From Desulfobacula sp. (GTDB lineage: Bacteria > Desulfobacterota > Desulfobacteria > Desulfobacterales > Desulfobacteraceae), in assembly GCA_029940245.1 (NCBI GenBank), contig JAOZRF010000062.1:1-10620 (forward strand): a DNA stretch of 10,620 nucleotides. Direction: 5' to 3'. Position numbers and translations under genes: made by a program. The notes under the pieces were generated by a model that saw nothing but the letters and a program-made list of their open reading frames with translations, was not told where the DNA came from and did not search any database. This document shows positions 1-6,750 of this stretch, piece by piece. Numbering within the stretch: position 1 is the first letter of the stretch; each line of letters starts with the position of its first letter.

Positions 1-4
1 TTTA

Positions 5-50
5 GGTTAAAACTTAAAACCGTGCCTGAACAAGGTTTTCGTTCAGGCAC
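5..50 (-). terminator. Probable rho-independent terminator of the STAS gene
   Basis: A perfect 10-bp inverted repeat (GTGCCTGAAC at 22-31, GTTCAGGCAC at 41-50) encloses a 9-base loop. Read on the minus strand, in the direction of the STAS gene that stops at 93, the stem is followed by GGTTTTAAGTTTT, a moderately U-rich tail. The tail is broken by non-T bases, so termination may be partial. Confidence 0.55.
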
Positions 51-55
51 TATCT

Positions 56-85
56 AAGAGATAGCATTTATCTCTTCCCTTTTTT
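56..85 (+). terminator. Second hairpin with T-run, possible plus-strand terminator
   Basis: AAGAGATA (56-63) and TATCTCTT (69-76) form a perfect 8-bp AT-rich stem with a 5-base loop, followed on the plus strand by CCC and six T (80-85). It would end transcription entering from a plus-strand gene left of the window. With the neighbouring hairpin it makes a two-hairpin bidirectional block. The stem is weak and the T-run starts three bases after it, so the call is tentative. Confidence 0.35.
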
Positions 86-92
86 GGGGGTC

Positions 93-425
93 TTATTCCT
101 GTTCCAGGGCCTGGGCTGTGGTATCAAATATTTTTAAAATTGAATAAAATCCAGAGAGTTGAAATACATCCTTGGCGGGTCCGGTAAGACCGGAAAGGAA
201 AAGCTCCCTGTTTTGAGCCCGAAGTTTTTTGGCCGTTACCAGAACCACTCGGAGCCCGGCACTGCTGATATATTTTAGATCACTGCAATCCAGAATAATA
301 TTGGAAGTGGTTTTTTGTATAAGGTCCGTCAGAAAATTTTCCAATTCAGGGGAAGTGATGCCGTCTATTTTTTCTGATGCCGTAACAATCATCACCCCTT
401 TTTCTTCTCTTTTGTCAAGTTTCAC
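93..425 (-). CDS. STAS-domain protein (anti-sigma factor antagonist-like)
   Basis: A 110-residue single-domain STAS protein of the SpoIIAA/RsbV type, a cytoplasmic switch that normally binds an anti-sigma/kinase partner and is controlled by serine phosphorylation. The core motif DCSDLKYISSAGL is at residues 46-58. Aligned with the DSSGL motif of SpoIIAA, Ser55 is the expected phosphoacceptor. The frame stays open upstream to a TTG at 479, but the GTG at 425 is preferred because GGGGAG (432-437) sits six bases before it and the protein then starts next to the first STAS strand. No cognate kinase, phosphatase or sigma factor lies in the window, so its partner is unknown. It is divergent from the SUMF1-fold gene. 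The family call is firm; a sigma-factor role is inferred, since stand-alone STAS proteins also serve other kinases and membrane systems. Confidence 0.85.
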   Translation of the reverse strand: MKLDKREEKGVMIVTASEKIDGITSPELENFLTDLIQKTTSNIILDCSDLKYISSAGLRVVLVTAKKLRAQNRELFLSGLTGPAKDVFQLSGFYSILKIFDTTAQALEQE

Positions 426-495
426 AATATACTCCCCAAAAAAATCCTTAACTGAAAATAAACCCTTAACCCCAATCAAGCCTTCAATAGTTCAG

Positions 496-524
496 AGTAT
501 AACCGATTCAATAATAAACTGCAA
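496..524 (-). promoter_or_regulatory. Sigma70-type promoter for the STAS gene
   Basis: On the minus strand, TTGCAG (519-524) is followed after exactly 17 bases by TATACT (496-501). The -10 box matches the consensus at 5 of 6 positions and the -35 box at 3 of 6. Transcription would start near 489, leaving a leader of about 60 bases before the GTG at 425. Confidence 0.5.
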
Positions 525-546
525 CTTAGGGCCGCATATTTTTCAC

Positions 547-578
547 TTGACAATACAAAAAAATTGTTCTTGTATAGA
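547..578 (+). promoter_or_regulatory. Candidate promoter for the SUMF1-fold/transporter-like pair, with dyad
   Basis: A perfect -35 box TTGACA lies at 547-552. The -10 element is less certain: TGTATA (571-576, spacer 18) or TATAGA (573-578, spacer 20). Between the boxes lies a dyad, ATACAA (553-558) and TTGTAT (570-575) with 11 bases between, placed where a repressor could block RNA polymerase. The dyad could be chance in AT-rich DNA. Confidence 0.45.
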
Positions 579-617
579 AAATCTTCAGACTTTAACTGAT
601 TTCAATAAGTATTTTTA

Positions 618-742
618 AAAGGGGATTTAACATCAGCATAAATTTCTTAAAAATACATGTCCTGAATAAAGGGTTTAAAATTTTTCTTTTTTATTCTGTA
701 GCCTTTTTTCTAGGATGGATATTTCCTGCTTTGCCCAGTGCA
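618..742 (+). other. In-frame 5' extension encoding a signal peptide, non-canonical start
   Basis: The frame of the SUMF1-fold gene stays open upstream of TTG 731 to a stop at 593-595. The extension reads as a textbook signal peptide: NKGFK, then hydrophobic IFLFYSVAFFLGWIF, then PALPSA before QEKK, with predicted cleavage after base 742. There is no ATG, GTG or TTG in the extension. A strong Shine-Dalgarno AAGGGGA ends at 625, seven bases or so before an ATC at 632; a CTG at 662 would give the neatest signal peptide but has no ribosome site. Either a rare start codon is used, or there is a start-codon mutation or base-call error. Confidence 0.6.
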
Positions 743-1486
743 CAAGAAAAGAAAATGACCAACCATATTGGAATGGAGTTCATCCTGGTTAATCCCGGAT
801 CATTTATGATGGGCAGCCCTGAAAATGAGCTGCATCGCGATCATAACGAAATTCTGCATGAGATGAAAATCATCAAACCCTTTTATCTTCAATCAACTGA
901 AGTAACGGTTAAACAATGGAAAGCTGTTATGGGAAAAAAATTATTTAACCGCATAAAAGGATCGGATAACATGCCGGTAGTCCAGGTTTCCTTTTATGAT
1001 TGCCAGAAATTTATCAAAAGATTGAATACTATGAATAAAAGGGTTTACAGGCTACCCACGGAGGTGGAATGGGAATATGCCTGCCGGGCAGGAACAACCA
1101 CGGCCTATAGTTTCGGGGATACAATTGACTGTTCAAAGGCCATGTATGGGAATAACCAGAAAAAACAAACCGAGTGTATACAACACTTCAAATCCATGGG
1201 ATTTGCTCCAAACCGGGCAGCGCCCGTTAAAAGTTTTGCCCCCAATCCCTGGGGTTTCTATGATATGCATGGAAATGTCTGGGAATGGTGTGCTGATCCT
1301 TATCAGGATTACAATAGCCATAAGCTTGATACAGGATATGGCCCCATAAAAACCAACACCAGGATCAAACGGGGAGGTAGCTGGTACAAATATGGGTGGT
1401 ATTGCCGCAGTGCCAATCGCGCCTATGCCCATCCCGGCGCAAAATTTCAAACAACTGGTTTCAGGTTGGCACTTGAGGCGGATTAA
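731..1486 (+). CDS. SUMF1/formylglycine-generating-enzyme-fold protein, probably exported
   Basis: A complete FGE-sulfatase (SUMF1) fold domain. From TTG 731 the landmarks are FMMGSP (25-30), EVTVKQW (57-63), YRLPTEVEWEYACRAGT (106-122), GFYDMHGNVWEWCAD (175-189), RGGSW (214-218) and GFRLA (243-247). In true formylglycine-generating enzymes two cysteines lie 4 and 9 residues after the second glycine of GGS. Here those places hold Lys220 and Cys225, so half of the catalytic pair is gone and sulfatase activation is unlikely; many family members are non-catalytic or act on other substrates. The listed start is only the nearest conventional codon. It has no ribosome site, and the upstream in-frame signal peptide implies a longer precursor and a periplasmic protein. 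It is coupled to the next gene by a one-base TAATG overlap, suggesting a shared role at the membrane. The fold is certain, the function unknown. Confidence 0.85.
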   Translation: MPSAQEKKMTNHIGMEFILVNPGSFMMGSPENELHRDHNEILHEMKIIKPFYLQSTEVTVKQWKAVMGKKLFNRIKGSDNMPVVQVSFYDCQKFIKRLNTMNKRVYRLPTEVEWEYACRAGTTTAYSFGDTIDCSKAMYGNNQKKQTECIQHFKSMGFAPNRAAPVKSFAPNPWGFYDMHGNVWEWCADPYQDYNSHKLDTGYGPIKTNTRIKRGGSWYKYGWYCRSANRAYAHPGAKFQTTGFRLALEAD

Positions 1487-4400
1487 TGCGGGCAAAACTT
1501 CTTGGATTATTAAAACTGTATGAAGAAGAAGTCAATCTGCTCCTGTGGACAGCCGCACTTTTGTTTATCATCCGAAGTTCAGGAATCATTCTCAACAATT
1601 ATGCTGAAACCGCTTTTCTAAAACGCTATGGTGTTGAATATCTTCCCATCGTCAATATGCTTAATGCCGTAGCCACTTTTATCATTACCGGATTTTTAAC
1701 CGCTTTTATGGGAAAACTGCCCGGGGCAAGACTTCTCACCTATGTTTTTATTTTCTGCGGCATCAGCGTTACCATGATTCGAATCCTTATGCCATTTGGT
1801 TTTGAACTTTTATATCCTCTGCTTTTTATGCTCAAGAGCCAATTTGAACTGCTCCAGGCAATGCTGTTCTGGAATATATGCAATGATATTTTCAATACCC
1901 GGCAATCCAAAAGACTTTTTCCCCTGCTAACTGCAGGAGGTGTGATCGGACTTATCCTTGGGAGCTTTGGAACACCATATTTTGCAAAATTATTCCAGAT
2001 GGATAATCTCTTATATCTGTATCTGTGTACGACGATTATCGGTGCTTCCATTGTTGAGGCCATGGGCCGAAGTTACCCTTCCATGATTTTTTCAGAAAAA
2101 AAGAAAACCAATGGGAAAAAAAAGGATTCCATGATCCAGGAATTCAAGAATGTACTACCCCTGATCAAGGATTCAGTTCTCATAAAAATAGTGCTGATTC
2201 TAACCTTTATGCCCAATGTGGTTATTCCCATCATAAACTATCAGTTCAATTATGCCATAAATGATCAGTTTGCCACTGAATCCGGCATGCTTCAATTTTT
2301 TGGATATTTCAGGGGTGGATTATATGTAATAAGCCTGTTCATTCTTTTGTTTGTAGGCAGAATCTATGGAAAATGGGGGCTTCCCGTTGCCTTGATGTTT
2401 CATCCCTTTAATTATATGATTGCTTTTATGGCATTTCTTTTCCGTTTTGACTTTATTTCAGCCATGTATGCCAGGCTGTCGACCAATATCATTCGAACTA
2501 CCATCAATGTGCCGGCAAATTCAATATTAATAGGTCTTTTTCCAAAATCCTACCGTGGAATGATCCGCCCCTTTCTCCGGGGCACTGTTGTCAGGCTGGC
2601 GCTTTTTGTGGGATCAGGACTGATTCTGATATCTGAAAATTTTTTCCACCCCAGATATCTGACCCTGGTGGCTTTACCCTTTATGCTGGCCTGGATTGCC
2701 GCGCCCTTTATCCTTAAAGCAAAATATCCCAAAATACTGATGGATTTAATTTCCAACAACCTTCTGGATATCAAAAGCATGGAAAAAAAGGAGCTGGGAC
2801 AGGTTTTCAAGGGGGATAAAATTCTGTCCCGGCTTAAACAGGCATTTCTATCTGCCAGGGGGAAAGATGCCATCTGGCATGGCAATTTATTGAAAATTTA
2901 TTCCAGTGAGGATCTGGATAAGAATATCCTTGAGACTCTCGAAAACCAGGATGAACAAACCAAGATAGCACTGATCAAGATGATTTCTCCCCAGGGCCTT
3001 GCTACCTCCCTGGAAAGTCTTGTGCGATTTTTAGATCCCCAAAAACCGGAACTCACCATTGCTATTTTAAAAATTTTCTGCCTCCATGGGCCAACATCCA
3101 TAAAAAAGATTGATGTCTCTGTTGCGCCTTACATCAACAATCCACATCCGGTTGTTAAGGGGTTTACAGCAGCATGTCTATATCAAGGGAACCCAAAACC
3201 TTATGGTGCCATGATTGATAGATGGATCAAATCAAATGAGTTAAACGATTTACAGTCCGGAATTGTCAGTGCAGGATTAAGCGGGAAAAAAGAGTACATA
3301 GATACCCTCCTTAAAATACTGTCCCGGCAAGATATTGATCAGATTATCCCGGACATTATCATTGCCCTGTCACGCCTCAGGGCCAGGGAATTGAATACCG
3401 TCATCTATTCCTACTTTTCCCATGACCATGAAAAAGTCAGGATGGCAGCCCTTGATGCCCTGGATATTAATGATGATTTTTCATTAAAAAAAGCCATTTC
3501 GCAATTGGCAGACAATTCAGATGGAATTCACAAATTTGCCATAAAAAAAATCAAAAATTCTAAATACCACAATAACAAAATCCTGGTTGAATCCCTTGGT
3601 ATACCAGGCACCAGAATACGAAGAGGCCTTTTTGAGCTGTTGGAAACCCTTGATATTAAAGGACTAGATGTGTTTATGTTCGCCAAAAAGAACATAGATA
3701 AATGTTATGCATATCTTGCCATGAGTCAGAATCTTGAAAAACAACCCCAGGGGAAAATGCGGGATCTTGCCATTGAACACTTAATTAATCAAAAAGAACT
3801 TGTCCTTGAAAATATTATCCGCGTTCTTGCGATCCGGGATCAAACAGACAGAATGAAAACTGCATGGAAAGGGGTTTTTTCACCGGATACCAGCCAGAGG
3901 GCCAACGCCATTGAACTTTTAAATGATATCATGGACCGCAAACTTTTTAATGCCATGCTGCCGCTTCTGGAAAGTCCGACACCGGCAATGGCTCTGGCAG
4001 AAGGCAAAAACGTGGCAATAATCCCTGAATTCGATCCTGAAGGAAAACAGGTTTTTTCAAATCTGATATCCTCTGAAGACTGGGTGGATGTTATCATGGG
4101 ACTTGGTCTTACCCAGGACATGCCCTCTCTGATTGAGGGGAATGGAATGCTCAAAAAATTGGAAAATTCAATCAATAAGAATATTTCAAAGGAAATGCAA
4201 ATGATTCTGATGAAGAAGACCAAACCATCAACCGATTCCCAGGCGAACGATCCCCAGAGGGTAAGGGAAATCGAGATTTCCCTTGGTGAAACAATATTGC
4301 TTTTAAAGGAGATTGAAATTTTTTCCGGTCTCAGCCCTGCTGAGCTGGCAGCCATAGCAACAGTAACAAAGCAACTTAATTATCCCGGGGATCGAACCGT

Positions 4401-4707
4401 TATCAAACAGAACGATGTGGGTGAAACCGTGTTTCTGGTTATTGATGGTGAGGTAGAGGTAATCAAGGAACTGGCAGATGAAAATAAAATGGTGATCGCT
4501 GTTATCAGCCAGGGAGACTCTTTCGGAGAGATGGCTCTATTGGAAAATGAACCTCGATCGGCAACCATCCGGACAACAAAACCATCCCGTTTTTTAATCA
4601 TCCATCAACAGGAATTCAAGGAAACGGCAATGGAATACCCCGGGATTGCTCTGAAAATCTGCAAGGTCTTAAGCCGTCGTATCCGCAATCTTCACAAAGA
4701 TAATTAA
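1486..4707 (+). CDS. Nucleotide-transporter/MFS-like membrane protein with HEAT-like and cyclic-nucleotide-binding domains
   Basis: A 1073-residue three-part protein. Residues about 15-410 hold roughly ten to twelve hydrophobic segments in an arrangement like the ATP/ADP-translocase (NTT)/MFS superfamily, with a basic cytoplasmic loop (SEKKKTNGKKK, 203-213). Residues about 430-900 are soluble and helical with short repeating units such as HEKVRMAALDALDIN, typical of HEAT/armadillo scaffolds. Residues about 940-1070 are a cyclic-nucleotide-binding domain with an intact phosphate-binding cassette, FGEMALLENEPRSAT (1013-1027), including Glu1015 and Arg1024 that normally contact the ribose and phosphate of cAMP or cGMP. 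The start ATG overlaps the stop of the SUMF1-fold gene, so the two are translationally coupled. Role inferred: a membrane transporter or sensor whose state is set by a cyclic nucleotide through the HEAT scaffold. The transported substrate cannot be told from sequence; nucleotide transport is possible but undemonstrated. No clear terminator follows before the convergent gene 20 bases away. Confidence 0.8.
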   Translation: MRAKLLGLLKLYEEEVNLLLWTAALLFIIRSSGIILNNYAETAFLKRYGVEYLPIVNMLNAVATFIITGFLTAFMGKLPGARLLTYVFIFCGISVTMIRILMPFGFELLYPLLFMLKSQFELLQAMLFWNICNDIFNTRQSKRLFPLLTAGGVIGLILGSFGTPYFAKLFQMDNLLYLYLCTTIIGASIVEAMGRSYPSMIFSEKKKTNGKKKDSMIQEFKNVLPLIKDSVLIKIVLILTFMPNVVIPIINYQFNYAINDQFATESGMLQFFGYFRGGLYVISLFILLFVGRIYGKWGLPVALMFHPFNYMIAFMAFLFRFDFISAMYARLSTNIIRTTINVPANSILIGLFPKSYRGMIRPFLRGTVVRLALFVGSGLILISENFFHPRYLTLVALPFMLAWIAAPFILKAKYPKILMDLISNNLLDIKSMEKKELGQVFKGDKILSRLKQAFLSARGKDAIWHGNLLKIYSSEDLDKNILETLENQDEQTKIALIKMISPQGLATSLESLVRFLDPQKPELTIAILKIFCLHGPTSIKKIDVSVAPYINNPHPVVKGFTAACLYQGNPKPYGAMIDRWIKSNELNDLQSGIVSAGLSGKKEYIDTLLKILSRQDIDQIIPDIIIALSRLRARELNTVIYSYFSHDHEKVRMAALDALDINDDFSLKKAISQLADNSDGIHKFAIKKIKNSKYHNNKILVESLGIPGTRIRRGLFELLETLDIKGLDVFMFAKKNIDKCYAYLAMSQNLEKQPQGKMRDLAIEHLINQKELVLENIIRVLAIRDQTDRMKTAWKGVFSPDTSQRANAIELLNDIMDRKLFNAMLPLLESPTPAMALAEGKNVAIIPEFDPEGKQVFSNLISSEDWVDVIMGLGLTQDMPSLIEGNGMLKKLENSINKNISKEMQMILMKKTKPSTDSQANDPQRVREIEISLGETILLLKEIEIFSGLSPAELAAIATVTKQLNYPGDRTVIKQNDVGETVFLVIDGEVEVIKELADENKMVIAVISQGDSFGEMALLENEPRSATIRTTKPSRFLIIHQQEFKETAMEYPGIALKICKVLSRRIRNLHKDN

Positions 4708-4727
4708 GACAGATAATCTTTCGGGCA

Positions 4728-5846
4728 CTATTTAAGCTGTTTTTCAATTGCGCATGCCAGGTCATCTCTTCCCTGTTGGCGGAGTAAAGGAATCAGGGGC
4801 CTGTAAAATGGCGGCCTGACTCTGATGGTGATATCAAACTGAGAAATATGCTCTGAAGTAATTTCATCTTCAACAAAAGCCTGGGTTTTATCTAATAGTC
4901 CAAGGGCTGTCAATTCGGTCATAGTTCTGACACATTTTTCGCAATGACCACAATTCAAGCGGTCAGGAACATTGGCAAGACAGACCCTGAAATTCTGAAA
5001 TGCCACATCCCATTGAGAAACAATCCTTATTTTTTCGATCCGGGATAGCTGGAAATCCCTGTGCCTTATCCGAAGGTCCAGAGAAGAATATTCAGGGTCA
5101 AGCAATGGGTGGGAACCACAAGGGTGCAGGTTGGGTATGTCATAGGAAGACCCGATAAAAACAAGATTCATTCGCCTGGAAAAAGAATGGGCAATGGCTG
5201 CCAGAACCGAACCAAAAAAGCTGTTCAGCCAAAGTTCCCGTTCATCGCAAAGATGCCTGATATTGGTATAAACCGGTATCAAAGAAAGCCTGGCATCATT
5301 GGTAATTTTTGATATGGATTCCATGGCTCTGTCAAAAACAGGGTATTTCATCCCCCGCTCAACCACTCCGCCGATATCAAATCCATGAAGAAAAAACCCG
5401 TCTTTTACATATCCCGGATGGTTGCAGGGATAATGGAGCCGGTTTAACCGCAATGCAGCTAATGAATCCATGCCGCCGGACATGAACATGCCTGCACCGG
5501 GTATTTTAATCTGCCTGCTTTCAGACATTATTGGTGCTTCTATTATCAAGGGATTATATTTCCCCTTTGTCCAGTCTGAAAGGATATGCATGGCTGTTTC
5601 AAGGCCTTCCTTTAAGAAGGGACAGATTTTTGAATCCATTACAATTCTTTTTTCCCCAAAATGAATGGCAGGCAAAAGGCAACCCACCAGAAATGAATGG
5701 GGGTTGACATCAAAATATTTTTCATAAGCTACGGAGGTTTTGATAAAGACCTCTTTGTCCGGCTGGTTACAGTCCTCAAACCTGACAAGGGCCGTGGCCT
5801 TTACACTTTCTTCATCCTGAATCAGATTAAATTTAGAAATTTTCAT
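4728..5846 (-). CDS. QueC-like PP-loop ATPase (adenine nucleotide alpha-hydrolase-like)
   Basis: A 372-residue protein with an N-type ATP pyrophosphatase PP-loop, SGGMDS at residues 123-128, the signature of enzymes that adenylate a carboxylate or carbonyl (QueC, asparagine synthetase, GMP synthetase, NAD synthetase). Near the C-terminus Cys289, Cys299, Cys302 and Cys305 (CGHCEKC, followed by VRTM) form a C-x9-C-x2-C-x2-C set very like the zinc site of QueC. About 120 N-terminal residues precede the PP-loop, which is unlike short QueC proteins, and no other queuosine gene is nearby. A role as an adenylating, amide- or nitrile-forming or peptide-modifying enzyme in the local pathway is inferred. 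It is the last gene of a three-gene minus-strand operon, 19 bases after the RimK-like gene, and has almost no ribosome site, so it may depend on coupling. The fold is firm; the substrate is unknown. Confidence 0.75.
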   Translation of the reverse strand: MKISKFNLIQDEESVKATALVRFEDCNQPDKEVFIKTSVAYEKYFDVNPHSFLVGCLLPAIHFGEKRIVMDSKICPFLKEGLETAMHILSDWTKGKYNPLIIEAPIMSESRQIKIPGAGMFMSGGMDSLAALRLNRLHYPCNHPGYVKDGFFLHGFDIGGVVERGMKYPVFDRAMESISKITNDARLSLIPVYTNIRHLCDERELWLNSFFGSVLAAIAHSFSRRMNLVFIGSSYDIPNLHPCGSHPLLDPEYSSLDLRIRHRDFQLSRIEKIRIVSQWDVAFQNFRVCLANVPDRLNCGHCEKCVRTMTELTALGLLDKTQAFVEDEITSEHISQFDITIRVRPPFYRPLIPLLRQQGRDDLACAIEKQLK

Positions 5847-5865
5847 ATTATAGTATAATCATCTG

Positions 5866-6750
5866 TTATTTATTACAGGTTGATGTAACATAGTCTAATA
5901 TCAGCCTTGCAATATCCTTTCCAGTTGCCGCTTCAAGTCCTTTGAACCCAGGTGAATAATTCACTTCAAGTATCAAAGGAGAGCAGGCCTTTTCTACAAT
6001 AAGGTCAATGCCGGCAATTTGAAGATCACATGCTTTTGCAGCGTTAAGGGCAATCAAGGCCATGGATTCAGTCAATTCAACTGGTCTTGCATGACCTTTC
6101 TGGTGAATATTGGTTCTGAAATCATTATTGTCCGGCACAAGGGCCATGGCACCGGCTATCTTTTCACCTATCACCACCACCCTTATATCCATACGTTCCT
6201 GTGGCCTGATAAACTGCTGGACAATAAGGCCTTTTCCGGCCACTAGATTCCGGCTTAAAAAATCCTGGGCTTCTTTCTCGCTGTTGACCTTGATAACTCC
6301 ATCTCCCCCCATTCCATCCACCTGCTTGACCACCACGGGAAATCCGCCCAATTGTTTCACCGCGGGCAGAAAAGATGCCGATTTGGTAATAAAAAGTGTT
6401 CCCGGGACAGGCAGACCTGATGATACAAGCGCCTGAAGTGTGATAAACTGATTTCTGGCAATGGTAATGCCTTTAAGGCTGTTCACAAGGGGTATGCCCG
6501 AATGCATGAACTGGCCAAGGAGTACCAGGCCATAATCCCCCATGGGAGATCCCTGCCTGGGCATGATGACATCAATCTTTTTGTTTATCTTTTCAATCAA
6601 AAATTCAAATCGGCCGTCTTTTAAAGAACACAGGATATCATAGGGATTGATAAGAATGATCTCATTTCCCGACTCTTTTGCTGCCTGCTTTAAACGCATG
6701 TTGGGATGAAAAGAAAAATCATTTACAGTTATAACACCAATATTCATCAT
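5866..6750 (-). CDS. RimK-like ATP-grasp ligase
   Basis: A 294-residue ATP-grasp protein of the RimK (alpha-L-glutamate ligase) group, which joins a carboxylate, activated as acyl phosphate by ATP, to an amine. Visible elements: the adenine/glycine-rich loop PVVVKQVDGMGGDGV (138-152, Lys142 contacting ATP), VQQFI (177-181), DIRVVVIG (188-195), FRTNIHQKG (211-219, matching the WRTN segment of RimK), and the metal-binding tail around Asp249 and LEVNYSPGFKGLE (261-273, Glu262 and Asn264). All catalytic landmarks look intact and the length is that of the RimK family. The start ATG overlaps the stop of the GNAT-fusion gene as ATGA, and a second ATG follows at once. No ribosomal protein S6 gene is nearby, so S6 modification is unlikely. 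Its neighbours suggest that it adds an amino acid to a small metabolite or peptide; the acceptor is unknown. Confidence 0.88.
   Translation of the reverse strand: MMNIGVITVNDFSFHPNMRLKQAAKESGNEIILINPYDILCSLKDGRFEFLIEKINKKIDVIMPRQGSPMGDYGLVLLGQFMHSGIPLVNSLKGITIARNQFITLQALVSSGLPVPGTLFITKSASFLPAVKQLGGFPVVVKQVDGMGGDGVIKVNSEKEAQDFLSRNLVAGKGLIVQQFIRPQERMDIRVVVIGEKIAGAMALVPDNNDFRTNIHQKGHARPVELTESMALIALNAAKACDLQIAGIDLIVEKACSPLILEVNYSPGFKGLEAATGKDIARLILDYVTSTCNK

Noticed and set aside
426..479. Longer STAS gene starting at TTG 479
   Set aside because: The GTG at 425 has GGGGAG at ideal spacing and starts the protein at the STAS domain edge; the TTG adds 18 residues with no domain match.
229..618. Plus-strand open frame across the STAS gene and divergent promoters
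   Set aside because: It is antisense to a clear STAS gene, covers both promoter regions and has no recognisable domain.
731..1486. EgtB-type sulfoxide synthase
   Set aside because: The SUMF1 fold is present but the N-terminal DinB-like domain with iron-binding histidines is absent.
4708..4727. Bidirectional terminator between the convergent genes
   Set aside because: Only a 5-bp AAGAT/ATCTT pairing with no G/C-rich stem or T-run; too weak to call.
5847..5857. Internal promoter (TATACT and TATAAT on the minus strand) before the PP-loop gene
   Set aside because: The boxes touch the start codon and no -35 box is found at 16-18 bases; more likely AT-rich spacer.
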